Part shown: positions 18,250 through 27,539 of the stretch, in pieces
Layout: every line of letters begins with the position of its first letter
Position numbering within the stretch: position 1 is the stretch's first letter
Source of the DNA: Brachymonas wangyanguii
GTDB taxonomy: Bacteria > Pseudomonadota > Gammaproteobacteria > Burkholderiales > Burkholderiaceae_C
NCBI RefSeq assembly: GCF_045055315.1
Contig: NZ_CP173677.1
Coordinates: forward strand, 2,170,001-2,234,000
Reading direction: 5' to 3'
DNA: 64,000 nt
The notes under the pieces: model-generated
Seen by the model: only the letters and a program-made list of their open reading frames with translations
Databases searched by the model: none
Told to the model about the DNA's origin: nothing
Made by a program: the position numbers and the translations under genes

Positions 18250-19800
18250 TTACTTCTCGCGATTGGACTGCAGCTCGCGACGCATGTCGTGGAACACGAT
18301 GGGCGTTGCCTTCTTGCGGCCAAACAGGCTTTCGTTGCTGGTGCCAGTCGAGCAGCCATTGCCAAAGGTGAAACCGCAGGCAGACTTCTCGTCGAAGGTG
18401 TTCTCCACCAGCTCCTTGTGGGTGGTGGGGATCACGAAGCGGTCTTCGTAGTTGGCGATGGCCATGATCTGGTACATCTCCTCGACCTGCTCCGGCGTCA
18501 GGTGCGTGCCGTTCAGCGTGCTCGGGTCGGTGACCTTCTCCACGCTCTTCTTGCGCATGTAGCGGCGCATGGCGACCATGGTCTCGAGCGCCTTCACCAC
18601 CGGTTCTTCCTTCCCGGCCGTCAGCAGGTTGGCCAGGTACTGGATCGGGATACGCAGATCCTTGACATCCGGAATAATGCCGTTTTCGCCGATCAGGCCA
18701 TTTTCCATGGCGGACTGGATCGGGGACAGCGGCGGGATGTACCAGACCATCGGCATGGTGCGGTATTCCGGGTGCAGCGGGAAGGCCACCTTCCATTCCA
18801 TCGCCATCTTGTAGACCGGCGACTTCTTGGCGGCGTCCAGCCAGGCTTCCGGGATACCCTGCTTGCGGGCTTCCTCGATCACGGCCGGGTTGTTCGGGTC
18901 CAGGAACACGCCCAGCTGTGCCTCGTACAGGCTTTGCGGATCCTCCACGCTGGCGGCTTCCTCGATCTTGTCGGCGTCATACAGCAGCACGCCCAGATAG
19001 CGGATACGGCCCACGCAGGTCTCGGAGCAGATGGTCGGCTGACCGGCTTCGATACGCGGATAGCAGAAGATGCACTTCTCGGCCTTGCCGCTGGTCCAGT
19101 TGTAGTAGATCTTCTTGTACGGGCAGCCGCTGATGCACATGCGCCAGCCGCGGCACTTGTCCTGGTCGATCAGCACGATGCCGTCATCTTCCCGCTTGTA
19201 GATCGAGCCGGACGGGCAGGATGCCACGCAGGTCGGGTTCAGGCAGTGCTCGCACAGGCGCGGCAGGTACATCATGAAGGTGTTCTCGAAAGCCGAGTAC
19301 ATCTCCTTCTGGATGCCTTCGAACAGGGCGTCCTTGGCACGCTTCTCGAATTCGCCGCCCAGGTCATCTTCCCAGTTCGGGCCCCATTCGATCTTGTCCA
19401 TCTTCTTGCCGGTCAGCACCGATACCGGACGTGCGGTCGGCGGTGTCGGCATCTCGGGCGCATTCTGCAGGTGCTCGTAGTCGTAGGTGAACGGCTCGTA
19501 GTACTCGTCGATCTGCGGCAGGTTAGGGTTGGCAAAAATGTTGGACAGGATCTTCAGCTGGCCGCCCTGCTTGGGACGCAGCTTGCCGGAACCATCCAGC
19601 TCCCAGCCGCCCTTCCATTGCTCCTGGTCTTCCCAGTTCTTGGGATAGCCGATGCCGGGCTTGGTTTCCACGTTGTTGAACCAGGCGTACTCCACGCCGT
19701 CGCGGCTGGTCCAGACGTTCTTGCAGGTCACCGAGCAGGTGTGGCAACCAATGCACTTGTCCAGGTTGAGCACCATGCCGATTTGGGCTCTGATTTTCAT
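18250..19800 (-). CDS. narH: Respiratory nitrate reductase beta subunit (iron-sulfur)
   Basis: Electron-transfer subunit, 516 residues, with four ferredoxin-like cysteine groups: CIGCHTCSVTCKNVW near residue 16, CEHCLNPTCVASCPSG near 184, CRGWRMCISGCPYKK near 217 and the cysteines in CIFCYPRIEAGQPTICSETC. The tryptophan in place of a cysteine in the third group is the feature that makes one cluster [3Fe-4S] in NarH. It passes electrons from NarI haems to NarG. The gene follows narG by 54 bases and precedes narJ. Confidence 0.97.
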   Translation of the reverse strand: MKIRAQIGMVLNLDKCIGCHTCSVTCKNVWTSRDGVEYAWFNNVETKPGIGYPKNWEDQEQWKGGWELDGSGKLRPKQGGQLKILSNIFANPNLPQIDEYYEPFTYDYEHLQNAPEMPTPPTARPVSVLTGKKMDKIEWGPNWEDDLGGEFEKRAKDALFEGIQKEMYSAFENTFMMYLPRLCEHCLNPTCVASCPSGSIYKREDDGIVLIDQDKCRGWRMCISGCPYKKIYYNWTSGKAEKCIFCYPRIEAGQPTICSETCVGRIRYLGVLLYDADKIEEAASVEDPQSLYEAQLGVFLDPNNPAVIEEARKQGIPEAWLDAAKKSPVYKMAMEWKVAFPLHPEYRTMPMVWYIPPLSPIQSAMENGLIGENGIIPDVKDLRIPIQYLANLLTAGKEEPVVKALETMVAMRRYMRKKSVEKVTDPSTLNGTHLTPEQVEEMYQIMAIANYEDRFVIPTTHKELVENTFDEKSACGFTFGNGCSTGTSNESLFGRKKATPIVFHDMRRELQSNREK

Positions 19801-19854
19801 TGTGTATCTCCTGAGATCTTGGTGAGCGGGCGGCCACTGCCACCCGCGCTGGCC

Positions 19855-22800
19855 TTACTTGGACAAGGGCTGGTCCATCCAGTCCACGTTCTTCATCTTG
19901 CGCATCACGATGAACTCATCGCGGTTGCAGCCCACGGTGCCGTAGTAGTTGAAGCCATAGGCCAACTGGGCATAGCCACCGATCATGTGCGTCGGCTTGG
20001 TCACCGCACGCGTCACGGAGTTGTGGATACCGCCGCGCTTGCCGCTCATCTCGGCACCAGGCACGTTCACGATCTTCTCCTGGGCGTGGTACATCAGCGT
20101 CATGCCCTGCGGGATGCGCTGGCTCACCACCACGCGCGCCGTCAGCGTGCCGTTGACGTTGAACACTTCGACCCAGTCGTTATCGACGATGCCGGCTTCC
20201 TTCGCGTCCTTCTCGGAGATCCAGATGTGCGGGCCGCCACGCGACAGCGTCAGCATGCGCAGGTTCTCGGAGTAGGTGCTGTGGATGCCCCACTTCTGGT
20301 GCGGCGTCAGGAAGTTCAGCAGGATTTCCTTGTTGCCGTTGGGCTTGTGGTTGTGCACCGCTGCCGTGGTCTTCAGGTCAACCGGCGGCTTGTACACGCA
20401 CAGGCCCTCGCCAAAGGCACGCATCCACTGGTGGTCCTGGTAGAACTGCTGGCGACCGGTGATGGTGCGCCACGGAATCAGCTCGTGCACGTTGGTGTAG
20501 CCGGCGTTGTAGCTCACTTCCTCGCTTTCCAGACCGGACCAGATCGGCGAAGAAATGATCTTGCGCGGCTGCGCCTGGATGTCACGGAAGGTGATGTGGT
20601 CATGTTCGCGCGGGATCGCCAGGTGCGTGTGGTCACGGCCGGTGATGGCACTCTGTGCCGCCCAGGCCTTCACGGCCACGTGGCCGTTGGTCTCGGGCGC
20701 CAGCGTCATGATCATCTCGGCCGCGTCGATCGCGGTGTCCAGACGCGGCTGGCCCTTGGCCACGCCATCCGGCACCACCTTGTTCATCTTGCGCAGCTGC
20801 TCGATCTCGGTACCGGTCTTCCAGGCCATGCCCTTGCCGCCGTTGCCGGCCTTTTCCATCAGCGGACCGATGGAGGTGAACTTGGCGTAGATCTGGCTGT
20901 AGTCGCGCTCGACCACGGTCATCGCCGGCATCGTCTTGCCCGGGATCGGCTCGCACTCGCCGTGTTTCCAGTCACGCGGATCGAAAGGCTGGCCCAGCTC
21001 CTGCGGGCTGTCGTGCATCAGCGGGGTCAGCACCAGGTCGTTCTGCACGCCCAGGTAGTCGCCGCCGACTTCGCTGATCGCCTTGGCAAAGCCCTTGTAG
21101 ATTTCCCAGTCGGTCTTGCTCTGCCACAGCGGCTGCACGGCCTCGCTCAGCGGGTGAATGAACGGGTGCATGTCGGACGTGTTCAGGTCGTCCTTCTCGT
21201 ACCAGGTCGCCGTGGGCAGCACGATATCGCCGTACAGGCAGGTCGTGGACATGCGGAAGTCCAGCACCACCAGCAGGTCCAGCTTGCCTTCGGCCGCCGG
21301 GCGCACGGTGATCTCGTTCGGCTTGATGCAGCTTTCTTCGTCGGACATCAGCGCGTTCTGCGTGCCCAGCAGGTACTTCAGGAAGTACTCGTGGCCCTTG
21401 CCGGAAGAACCCAGGATGTTGGAACGCCACACGAACAGGTTGCGCGGGAAGTTCTTCGGGTTGTCCGGGTCGTTGCAGCTCATGTCGATGGAGCCGTTCT
21501 TCAGGCCTTCCACCGTGTAGCTGACCGCGTCCTGGCCAGCCGCAGCGGCCTGGCGCGTGATGTCCAGCGGGTTGGTCGTCAGCTGCGGGGCAGACGGCAG
21601 CCAGCCCATGCGCTCGGCCTTGGCGTTGTAGTCGATCAGCGACATGTTGGCCATGCTGCCATCGGCAGTCGGGCACAGGATCTCGTTCACGCCCAGCTTC
21701 TCGTGGCGCCACTGGCTGGTGTGTGCATAGAAGAAGCTGGTGCCGTTCATCTGGCGTGCCGGACGGTTCCAGTCGGCACCAAAGGCCAGCGGCGCCCAGC
21801 CGCTTTGCGGACGCAGCTTTTCCTGGCCCACGTAGTGGCACCAGCCACCGCCGCTCTGGCCGATACAGCCGCACATCATCAGCATGTTGATGATGCCGCG
21901 GTAGGTCATGTCCATGTGGTACCAGTGGTTCAGGCCGGCACCGACGATGACCATGCTCTTGCCTTCGGTCTGGTCGGCGTTCTGCGCAAACTCGCGCGCC
22001 ACCTGGATCACCATCTCGGGCTTGACGCCAGTGTGCTTCTGCTGCCAGGCCGGCGTGTAGGGCACGTCATCCATGTAGCTGGATGCCACGTTGCCGCCGC
22101 CCAGGCCACGGTCGATACCGTAGTTGGCCGCCATCAGGTCAAACACGGTAGCGACCAGCGCGCTGCTGCCATCGGCCAGCTGGATACGCTTCGCCGGCAC
22201 GTTGCGCACGGCCAGTTCGTCGTGCTCGGCACCGAAATACGGGAAACCGACGCCGACGACTTCGTCGTGCTGGCCCAGCAGGGACAGTTGGGCGCGCACT
22301 TCGCGGCCGCTGCCGCCGTCACGGTGCTCCAGGTTCCACTTGCCGGTCTTGCCCTCGGGCTGGCCCCAGCGGAAACCGATGGAGCCATTCGGTGCCACGA
22401 TCTCGCCGCTGATCTCGTCGATCTGCAGCGTCTTCCAGTCGGGGTTGTTGTCTTCGCCCAGGTTATCGGCCAGGTGGCTGGCACGCAGGAAGTACTCGGG
22501 CACATGACGGCCGGCCTCTTCCTTCAGGCGCACCAGCATCGGCATGTCGGTCAGGCGACGGATGTAGTCGGTGAAGTAGGCAGACGGCTTCTCGAGGTGG
22601 AATTCCTTGAAAATCACGTGGCCGATGGCCATCGCCAGTGCCGCGTCGGTACCCTGCTTGGGTGCCAGCCAGATGTCGCCGAACTTGGCCATTTCGCCAA
22701 AGTCGCTGGACACGGCCACGGTCTTGGTGCCCTTGTAGCGCACTTCGGTGTAGAAGTGAGCGTCAGGCGTACGCGTCATCGGCACGTTGGAACCCCACAC

Positions 22801-23550
22801 CATCAGGTAGGTGGAGTTGTACCAGTCGGCCGATTCGGCCACGTCGGTCTGCTCGCCCCAGACCTGCGGGCTGGCCGGCGGCAGGTCGCAGTACCAGTCG
22901 TAGAAGGACAGCGGCACGCCACCAATCAGGCTCAGGTAGCGGCTGCCGGCAGCGTAGCTCACCATGGACATGGCCGGAATCGGCGAGAAGCCGATCACGC
23001 GGTCAGGACCAAAATTCTTGATGGTGTAGGCGTTGGCGGCAGCCACCATCTCGTTGGCTTCCTGCCAGGTCGCGCGCACGAAGCCACCCTGGCCACGGCG
23101 GGACTTGTATTCCTTGGCCCGCTCCGGATCCTGGCTGATGTATTCCCAGGCCGCGATCGGGTCCATGCTCTTGCGCGCCTCGCGCCACATCTGCGCGAGC
23201 TTGCCGCGCATCATCGGGTACTTCACGCGCTGTGCGGAGTACACATACCAGCTGTACGAGGCACCACGCGGGCAGCCACGCGGCTCATGGTTGGGCAGGT
23301 CGGGGCGGGTGCGCGGGTAGTCGGTCTGCTGGGTTTCCCAGGTGATCAGGCCGTTCTTCACGTACACCTTCCAGCTGCAGGAACCGGTGCAGTTCACGCC
23401 GTGCGTTGAGCGCACGATCTTGTCGTGCTGCCAGCGTTGGCGATATGCGTCTTCCCACTGGCGGTCTTCCTTGACTACCGCACCGTGGCCATTCGAGAAG
23501 GTGGATTTCACCTTGCTCATGAATTTCAATCGATCGAGAAAGTGGCTCAT
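19855..23550 (-). CDS. narG: Respiratory nitrate reductase alpha subunit (molybdenum)
   Basis: Catalytic subunit reducing nitrate to nitrite on the cytoplasmic face; 1231 residues, usual for NarG. The N-terminal FS0 cluster ligands are His50, Cys54, Cys58 (HGVNCTGSC) and Cys93, one residue offset from E. coli. The segment ADWYNSTYLMVWGSN carries the aspartate that ligates molybdenum in this family. ATG 23550 was chosen because TGGAGG lies just upstream and it gives the standard MSHFLDRLKF start; nine extra residues upstream are unlikely. There is no working Tat signal, as usual for NarG. The 172-base gap to narK2 carries a long inverted repeat. Confidence 0.98.
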   Translation of the reverse strand: MSHFLDRLKFMSKVKSTFSNGHGAVVKEDRQWEDAYRQRWQHDKIVRSTHGVNCTGSCSWKVYVKNGLITWETQQTDYPRTRPDLPNHEPRGCPRGASYSWYVYSAQRVKYPMMRGKLAQMWREARKSMDPIAAWEYISQDPERAKEYKSRRGQGGFVRATWQEANEMVAAANAYTIKNFGPDRVIGFSPIPAMSMVSYAAGSRYLSLIGGVPLSFYDWYCDLPPASPQVWGEQTDVAESADWYNSTYLMVWGSNVPMTRTPDAHFYTEVRYKGTKTVAVSSDFGEMAKFGDIWLAPKQGTDAALAMAIGHVIFKEFHLEKPSAYFTDYIRRLTDMPMLVRLKEEAGRHVPEYFLRASHLADNLGEDNNPDWKTLQIDEISGEIVAPNGSIGFRWGQPEGKTGKWNLEHRDGGSGREVRAQLSLLGQHDEVVGVGFPYFGAEHDELAVRNVPAKRIQLADGSSALVATVFDLMAANYGIDRGLGGGNVASSYMDDVPYTPAWQQKHTGVKPEMVIQVAREFAQNADQTEGKSMVIVGAGLNHWYHMDMTYRGIINMLMMCGCIGQSGGGWCHYVGQEKLRPQSGWAPLAFGADWNRPARQMNGTSFFYAHTSQWRHEKLGVNEILCPTADGSMANMSLIDYNAKAERMGWLPSAPQLTTNPLDITRQAAAAGQDAVSYTVEGLKNGSIDMSCNDPDNPKNFPRNLFVWRSNILGSSGKGHEYFLKYLLGTQNALMSDEESCIKPNEITVRPAAEGKLDLLVVLDFRMSTTCLYGDIVLPTATWYEKDDLNTSDMHPFIHPLSEAVQPLWQSKTDWEIYKGFAKAISEVGGDYLGVQNDLVLTPLMHDSPQELGQPFDPRDWKHGECEPIPGKTMPAMTVVERDYSQIYAKFTSIGPLMEKAGNGGKGMAWKTGTEIEQLRKMNKVVPDGVAKGQPRLDTAIDAAEMIMTLAPETNGHVAVKAWAAQSAITGRDHTHLAIPREHDHITFRDIQAQPRKIISSPIWSGLESEEVSYNAGYTNVHELIPWRTITGRQQFYQDHQWMRAFGEGLCVYKPPVDLKTTAAVHNHKPNGNKEILLNFLTPHQKWGIHSTYSENLRMLTLSRGGPHIWISEKDAKEAGIVDNDWVEVFNVNGTLTARVVVSQRIPQGMTLMYHAQEKIVNVPGAEMSGKRGGIHNSVTRAVTKPTHMIGGYAQLAYGFNYYGTVGCNRDEFIVMRKMKNVDWMDQPLSK

Positions 23551-23677
23551 ATCGCCTCCATGTGTCCTGGGTGGCAAGGAGACAATCCTTGCCTGGCCCG
23601 TTCTTCAAGTCTAAGAAAATTCCCTGTCTCACCCCATTCGCCAGTGGCTGCCAGTCGCACCACCGGAAGATGGAGTC

Positions 23678-23703
23678 AGCCCTACTCCTTTAGGCTTAGG
23701 GCT
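23678..23703. promoter_or_regulatory. Inverted repeat between narK2 and narG, possible NarL site
   Basis: A 12-2-12 inverted repeat with two mismatched positions per arm lies in the narK2-narG gap. Its core at 23683-23698 reads TACTCCT-TT-AGGCTTA, a 7-2-7 arrangement in which the left heptamer fits the NarL consensus (TACYYMT) fully and the right one at five of seven positions. It could be a NarL target for a second narG promoter, or an RNA hairpin shaping the narK2/narG mRNA boundary; there is no T tract for termination. Confidence 0.45.
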
Positions 23704-23722
23704 GTGGTCGATTACCGCGCGA

Positions 23723-25111
23723 TCAGCACGGCGCCTCGGCACCCTTGCGGGCGTAATACCACCAGTTGATCAGCACGCAACTGATGTAAAAAATGATAAA
23801 GGCATACAGCGCGCCTTCCACACCGCCGGTCAGGTCCATGGACGTGCCATAGCTCTTGGGAATCAGGAAGCCACCGTAGGCGGCAATCGCGGCGGTAAAA
23901 CCCAGTACCGCGGCCGATTCGCGGTTGGCGCTCAGCCTGGCGGCTTCAATGGCAGCCTCGCCCTTGCCTTCTGCGTTGCGCATGTGCAGGCTGCCGAAGA
24001 TGGCCGGGATCTGCATGAAGGTAGAGCCATTGCCGATGCCGGTCAGCGCAAACAGCGCCAGGAAACAGGCAAAGAAACCCCAGAAGTTGCCACCCTTGCC
24101 GTTCTGCGGCAAGAAGGTCAGCACGCCGACCACGCCAATGATCATGCCGATGAACACCAGCTGGGTCACCCTGGCACCGCCAAGCTTGTCGGACAGGCGG
24201 CCACCAATGGGACGCGCCAGCGCGCCGACCAGCGGGCCGAGGAAAGCGTACTGCGTCGGATCCACACCATCAAACTGGCTCTTGATCAGCAGCGGGAAAC
24301 CGGCCGCAAAGCCCAGGAAGGAACCGAAGGTACCCGTATACAGCCAGCACATCAACCAGTTGTGCTTGCGCTTGAAAATCATGGCCTGATCGGCAAAGGA
24401 TGCCTTGGCCGAGGCGATGTCGTTCATGCCAAACCAGGCAGCCAGCGAGGACAGGATGATGAACGGCACCCAGACAAAACCGGCGTTCTGCAGCCAGACC
24501 TGCTTGGTCTGGTCACCCTTGGTCCAGGTCTGGGCTTCGCCGCCCAGCGCACCAAACAGCGCGAAGGTGATCACCACCGGCACCAGGAACTGCACCGCCG
24601 ACACGCCCAGGTTGCCCAGGCCGGCGTTCATGCCCAGCGCACCGCCTTTTTCCGACTTGGGGAAGAAGAAGCTGATGTTGGCCATGCTGGAGCTGAAGTT
24701 GGCACCACCAAAGCCGCACAGCAGCGCCAGGATCAGCATGGTCGAGAAGCTGGTGTCCGGGTTCTGCACCGCCATGCCCAGGCCGATCGCCGGGATCAGC
24801 AGGCTGGCCGTGCTCAGCGTGGTCCAGAGGCGGCCACCGAAGATCGGCACCATGAAGGAATAGAAAATGCGCATGGTCGCGCCGGACAGCGCCGGTACCG
24901 CCGCCAGCCAGAACAGCTGGTTGGGCGTGTACTTGAAGCCGATGTTCGGCAGGTTCACCACACCCACGCTCCAAACCTGCCAGATGGCGAAGGCCAGCAG
25001 CAGGGCCGGAATCGAGATCCACAGATTGCGGCGTGCAATCTTGCGACCCTTCTGTTCCCAGAACGCCGGATCTTCCGGCTCCCAGTGGGTCAATACGCGA
25101 GAGGATGCCAT
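23723..25111 (-). CDS. narK2: Nitrate/nitrite antiporter, NarK2 type
   Basis: Major facilitator superfamily transporter, 462 residues and 12 predicted helices. The conserved nitrate signature appears twice, as GFGGANFSSSMANISFFFP (about 135-153) and ALTGIGNGSTFMQIP (about 365-380), with the conserved arginines in ATMRIFYSF and GALARPIGGRLSD. NarK2-type proteins exchange nitrate for nitrite during denitrification. It follows narK1 by 55 bases and precedes narG, so nitrate import and nitrite export are co-expressed with the reductase. Confidence 0.93.
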   Translation of the reverse strand: MASSRVLTHWEPEDPAFWEQKGRKIARRNLWISIPALLLAFAIWQVWSVGVVNLPNIGFKYTPNQLFWLAAVPALSGATMRIFYSFMVPIFGGRLWTTLSTASLLIPAIGLGMAVQNPDTSFSTMLILALLCGFGGANFSSSMANISFFFPKSEKGGALGMNAGLGNLGVSAVQFLVPVVITFALFGALGGEAQTWTKGDQTKQVWLQNAGFVWVPFIILSSLAAWFGMNDIASAKASFADQAMIFKRKHNWLMCWLYTGTFGSFLGFAAGFPLLIKSQFDGVDPTQYAFLGPLVGALARPIGGRLSDKLGGARVTQLVFIGMIIGVVGVLTFLPQNGKGGNFWGFFACFLALFALTGIGNGSTFMQIPAIFGSLHMRNAEGKGEAAIEAARLSANRESAAVLGFTAAIAAYGGFLIPKSYGTSMDLTGGVEGALYAFIIFYISCVLINWWYYARKGAEAPC

Positions 25112-25166
25112 GTGAGTTCTCCCGGGCCGCCAGAGCGGCCCTTGTGGTTGAGAAAGGGGTTCGGGA

Positions 25167-26408
25167 TCAGGCCTTGACTGCCTGTGCTGCAGGACGCTTG
25201 GCCTTGAAGGAGAAGTGCATCCAGATCAGGCTGACGCACACCGTGCCGTACAGCAGCATGAAGGCACTGCTGCGGATGCCGGTCATGTCGAGCAGGATGC
25301 CGAACATGATGGGCAGCAGCCAGCCACCCAGGCCGCCGGCCAGGCCGACCACGCCGGAAACGGCACCGATGTTGGTCGGGAAGTCATCGGCCACGAACTT
25401 GAAAACCGAGGCCTTGCCCACCGCCATGGCGACACCGGCCACGAACAGCAGGATGGTGAACAGGGTGGCATTCAGGCCAATGTGGAAAGTCTGCGGCCCC
25501 TTGGCAGTCTGGATCACGAAGTCGGTCTGCGGATAGGACAGGATGAAGAACACCACCCAGATCACCCACATCACGCCCCAGGTCACCTTGTAGGCGCCGT
25601 ACTTGTCGGACAGCCAGCCGCCCAGGGCGCGCAACACGCCGCCCGGCAGCGAGAAGCAGGCCGCCAGAAAGGCTGCGCTCTGCAGGCTGAAACCATACTC
25701 GCCCACGTAGTAGCGCACCATCCACAGCGCCAACGCCACATAGCCGCCAAACACCACCGAGTAGTACTGGCAGTAGCGCAGCACGGCCGGATCCTTCATC
25801 AGCGCCAGTTGCTGGCCCAGCGACACCTTGGAAGACACCAGGTGCTTGGGATCGTGGTAGGAGAAGAACCAGAACAGGATCGCAGTCACCAGCATGATGA
25901 CGGCGTACACGGTGGGAACCATCTGCCAGCCGGCGGCCACGACGATAGACGGGGCAATCAGCTTGTTGATGGCAGAACCGGCGTTACCGGCACCGAACAC
26001 GCCCATCGCCAGGCCCTGCTTGTCCTTGTTGAACCAGCGCGCCACATACGGCGTACCCACCGAGAAGGAGCCGCCGGCCAGACCGACAAACAGGCCGATC
26101 ACCAGGAACTGCCAGAGCTCGGTGGCGAACTGCATCATGTAGATCGGGATCACACAGGCCAGCATCAGCACGAAAAGCACGATGCGGCCGCCGTAGCGGT
26201 CAGTCCAGATACCCAGCGGCACCCGGATCAGCGAACCCGACAGCACCGGCGTTGCCGCCAGCAGGCCGAATTCGGTTTCGTTCAGGCCCAGCTGCTCCTT
26301 GATCGGAATGCCGAGTACGGCAAACATCATCCAGATCATGAAGCACACCGTGAACGAGATGGTGCTCGAGGTGAGCACAGCGTACTGTTTGTAGGTTGGG
26401 GAAGCCAT
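25167..26408 (-). CDS. narK1: Nitrate transporter, NarK1 type (nitrate/proton symport)
   Basis: Major facilitator superfamily nitrate transporter, 413 residues, 12 predicted helices. Signatures VGLAGGSFSVGTPYVARWF (about 108-126) and VVGLAGGLGGWLLP (about 345-358) are typical of type I NarK, as is the N-terminal FTVCFMIWMMFAVLGIPIK. ATG 26408 was chosen; it has AAGGA seven bases upstream, and the 12-residue extension to 26444 lacks family similarity. It is the first gene of the nar operon, about 134 bases downstream of the transcription start predicted from the FNR-type box. Confidence 0.93.
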   Translation of the reverse strand: MASPTYKQYAVLTSSTISFTVCFMIWMMFAVLGIPIKEQLGLNETEFGLLAATPVLSGSLIRVPLGIWTDRYGGRIVLFVLMLACVIPIYMMQFATELWQFLVIGLFVGLAGGSFSVGTPYVARWFNKDKQGLAMGVFGAGNAGSAINKLIAPSIVVAAGWQMVPTVYAVIMLVTAILFWFFSYHDPKHLVSSKVSLGQQLALMKDPAVLRYCQYYSVVFGGYVALALWMVRYYVGEYGFSLQSAAFLAACFSLPGGVLRALGGWLSDKYGAYKVTWGVMWVIWVVFFILSYPQTDFVIQTAKGPQTFHIGLNATLFTILLFVAGVAMAVGKASVFKFVADDFPTNIGAVSGVVGLAGGLGGWLLPIMFGILLDMTGIRSSAFMLLYGTVCVSLIWMHFSFKAKRPAAQAVKA

Positions 26409-26461
26409 CGCAGATCCTTTTCGTTCTGTTACTGGTGTAACCATACGCCCTTGCCCGTCGT

Positions 26462-26495
26462 GCGGGTATTCCCCGCTGGAGGGGGTGTCTCCCCC
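26462..26495 (-). other. Two tandem GC hairpins in the narK1 leader
   Basis: Two short perfect inverted repeats, GCGGG/CCCGC (26462-26476) and GGGGG/CCCCC (26481-26495), each with a five-base loop and separated by four bases, lie between the predicted transcription start and narK1. They would fold in the nar mRNA leader; function unknown. Confidence 0.45.
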
Positions 26496-26575
26496 ATACG
26501 ACGTAGTCGATGCAGCACACGCAACGCCAATAGGCTAGCGCAAACTCGTGACAGATCAGGCACATGCCCCAAGAG

Positions 26576-26591
26576 TTTGATCTAGATCAAA
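26576..26591 (-). promoter_or_regulatory. FNR/Anr-type box upstream of narK1
   Basis: TTGATCTAGATCAA at 26577-26590 is a perfect match to the FNR consensus TTGAT-N4-ATCAA, and the dyad extends by one more base on each side. If it acts in the usual class II position (centre at -41.5) transcription toward narK1 would start near 26542. No convincing -10 hexamer stands out there. The site predicts anaerobic induction of narK1K2GHJI. Confidence 0.85.
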
Positions 26592-26607
26592 GTCTGGCTA
26601 CAGACAT

Positions 26608-26635
26608 AAAAAAAACCTGTCACCAGGACAGGTTT
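26608..26635 (-). terminator. Intrinsic terminator after the DUF1840 gene
   Basis: On the minus strand, stem AACCTGTC / GACAGGTT with a five-base loop is followed by eight consecutive T residues, 27 bases after the DUF1840 gene stop. This is a canonical Rho-independent terminator and insulates the nar promoter from upstream transcription. Confidence 0.9.
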
Positions 26636-26661
26636 GTCTGCAATGTCAGGCAGTGGCGAGC

Positions 26662-26982
26662 TCAAACGCCCCAGACCACATCCTTGCCCTCTTCCAGGCT
26701 GATCTGCAGCAGCTGCAGGAAGGGCTGGGCCCGGGTGTGGAAGGGAATCGGATCGCTGTTGGCGTCTGCGTCATCTTCTTCGCGCTCTTCCGGCGGCTGG
26801 CTGGCCTTGGCCTGGGAGGCCTGGATAGCCAGCTTGAGCTTGTCGATGGCATCCTGCATCGCCTGGGCCTGGATCACGCCACGCTCTGCGGGTTCGCGAC
26901 CGATGGCTTCCAGCACCTGGTTACCGTTGGCTTCCATCATGATGACATCGCCGGCAGCGGCGGATTTGAACTTGTACAGCAT
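26662..26982 (-). CDS. DUF1840 family protein
   Basis: Small cytoplasmic protein of 106 residues matching the DUF1840 pattern: N-terminal MLYKFKSAAAGDVIMMEANGN, a central IGREPAERGVI segment, and a C-terminal HTRAQPFLQLLQISLEEGKDVVWGV. A charged acidic linker sits at about residues 65-78. No biochemical function is known to me. It lies between the nar promoter region and phhB on the same strand, with its own terminator. ATG at 26982 is preceded by AGGAGGAG, a strong ribosome binding site. Confidence 0.85.
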   Translation of the reverse strand: MLYKFKSAAAGDVIMMEANGNQVLEAIGREPAERGVIQAQAMQDAIDKLKLAIQASQAKASQPPEEREEDDADANSDPIPFHTRAQPFLQLLQISLEEGKDVVWGV

Positions 26983-27079
26983 GGTCTCCTCCTTTCGACT
27001 TGGGGTTCAGACCATTCTAGGCCATGGCTGCCGCATCAGTGTGTAAGAAAAGCCCGGTAGCTTGCCCGGTCAGCGGATT

Positions 27080-27382
27080 TCAGGCCACCATCGCCAGATA
27101 GGCTCGGTCAATCGCCTGCGCCAGTGCCAGATCCTTGCTCGACAGTCCGCCAGCATCATGGGTGCGCAATGCAATCCGCACGCGGTTATAGGCATTCCAC
27201 CAGTCCGGATGGTGGCCCTGCTGCTCGGCCAGCAATGCCACCCGCGTCATGAAGGAAAAGGCCTGGACGAAATCATCGAATAGCAGCTCACGGCAGATGG
27301 ATCCGCCACGCGCCGGCTGGTACTGCCAGTGGGGCAGGCCCGGTGCCAGTGTCAGCCACTGTCCTGCGTCAATCAGCTGCAT
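27080..27382 (-). CDS. phhB: 4a-hydroxytetrahydrobiopterin dehydratase
   Basis: Pterin-4a-carbinolamine dehydratase, 100 residues, which recycles the 4a-hydroxy pterin formed by aromatic amino acid hydroxylases; some homologues serve in molybdopterin or folate metabolism. The active-site segment is QGHHPDWWNAYNRVRIALRTHDAGGLSSKD (about 55-83), with the conserved histidines and HPDW motif. The N-terminal W-x-Q-Y strand is also present. No phenylalanine hydroxylase gene is nearby in this window. Start ATG 27382. Confidence 0.9.
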   Translation of the reverse strand: MQLIDAGQWLTLAPGLPHWQYQPARGGSICRELLFDDFVQAFSFMTRVALLAEQQGHHPDWWNAYNRVRIALRTHDAGGLSSKDLALAQAIDRAYLAMVA

Positions 27383-27539
27383 CTCGCCTCCTGTGCTTGT
27401 CCTGCCGGCATTTCACCACAGGACGCAGCCGAGTGCACTGGGGGATTGCCACAGATGCCTGGCCAGCAACACTGATCGCCCGACCAGGCCGATCATTCCC
27501 CAGCAACGCATGCAAAACGGCCGATGTCGGGAACACCAC

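Noticed and set aside
18211..23409. Very long open frame (over 1700 codons) on the plus strand
   Set aside because: It is antisense to narH and narG, whose protein families and Fe-S motifs are certain. High-GC third positions keep the opposite strand free of stops; the translated product is His/Val-rich low-complexity and has no start signal.
27000..27079. Repeated CCCGG words downstream of phhB as a terminator
   Set aside because: The copies are mainly direct repeats; only a 4-bp stem can form, so I do not call a terminator.
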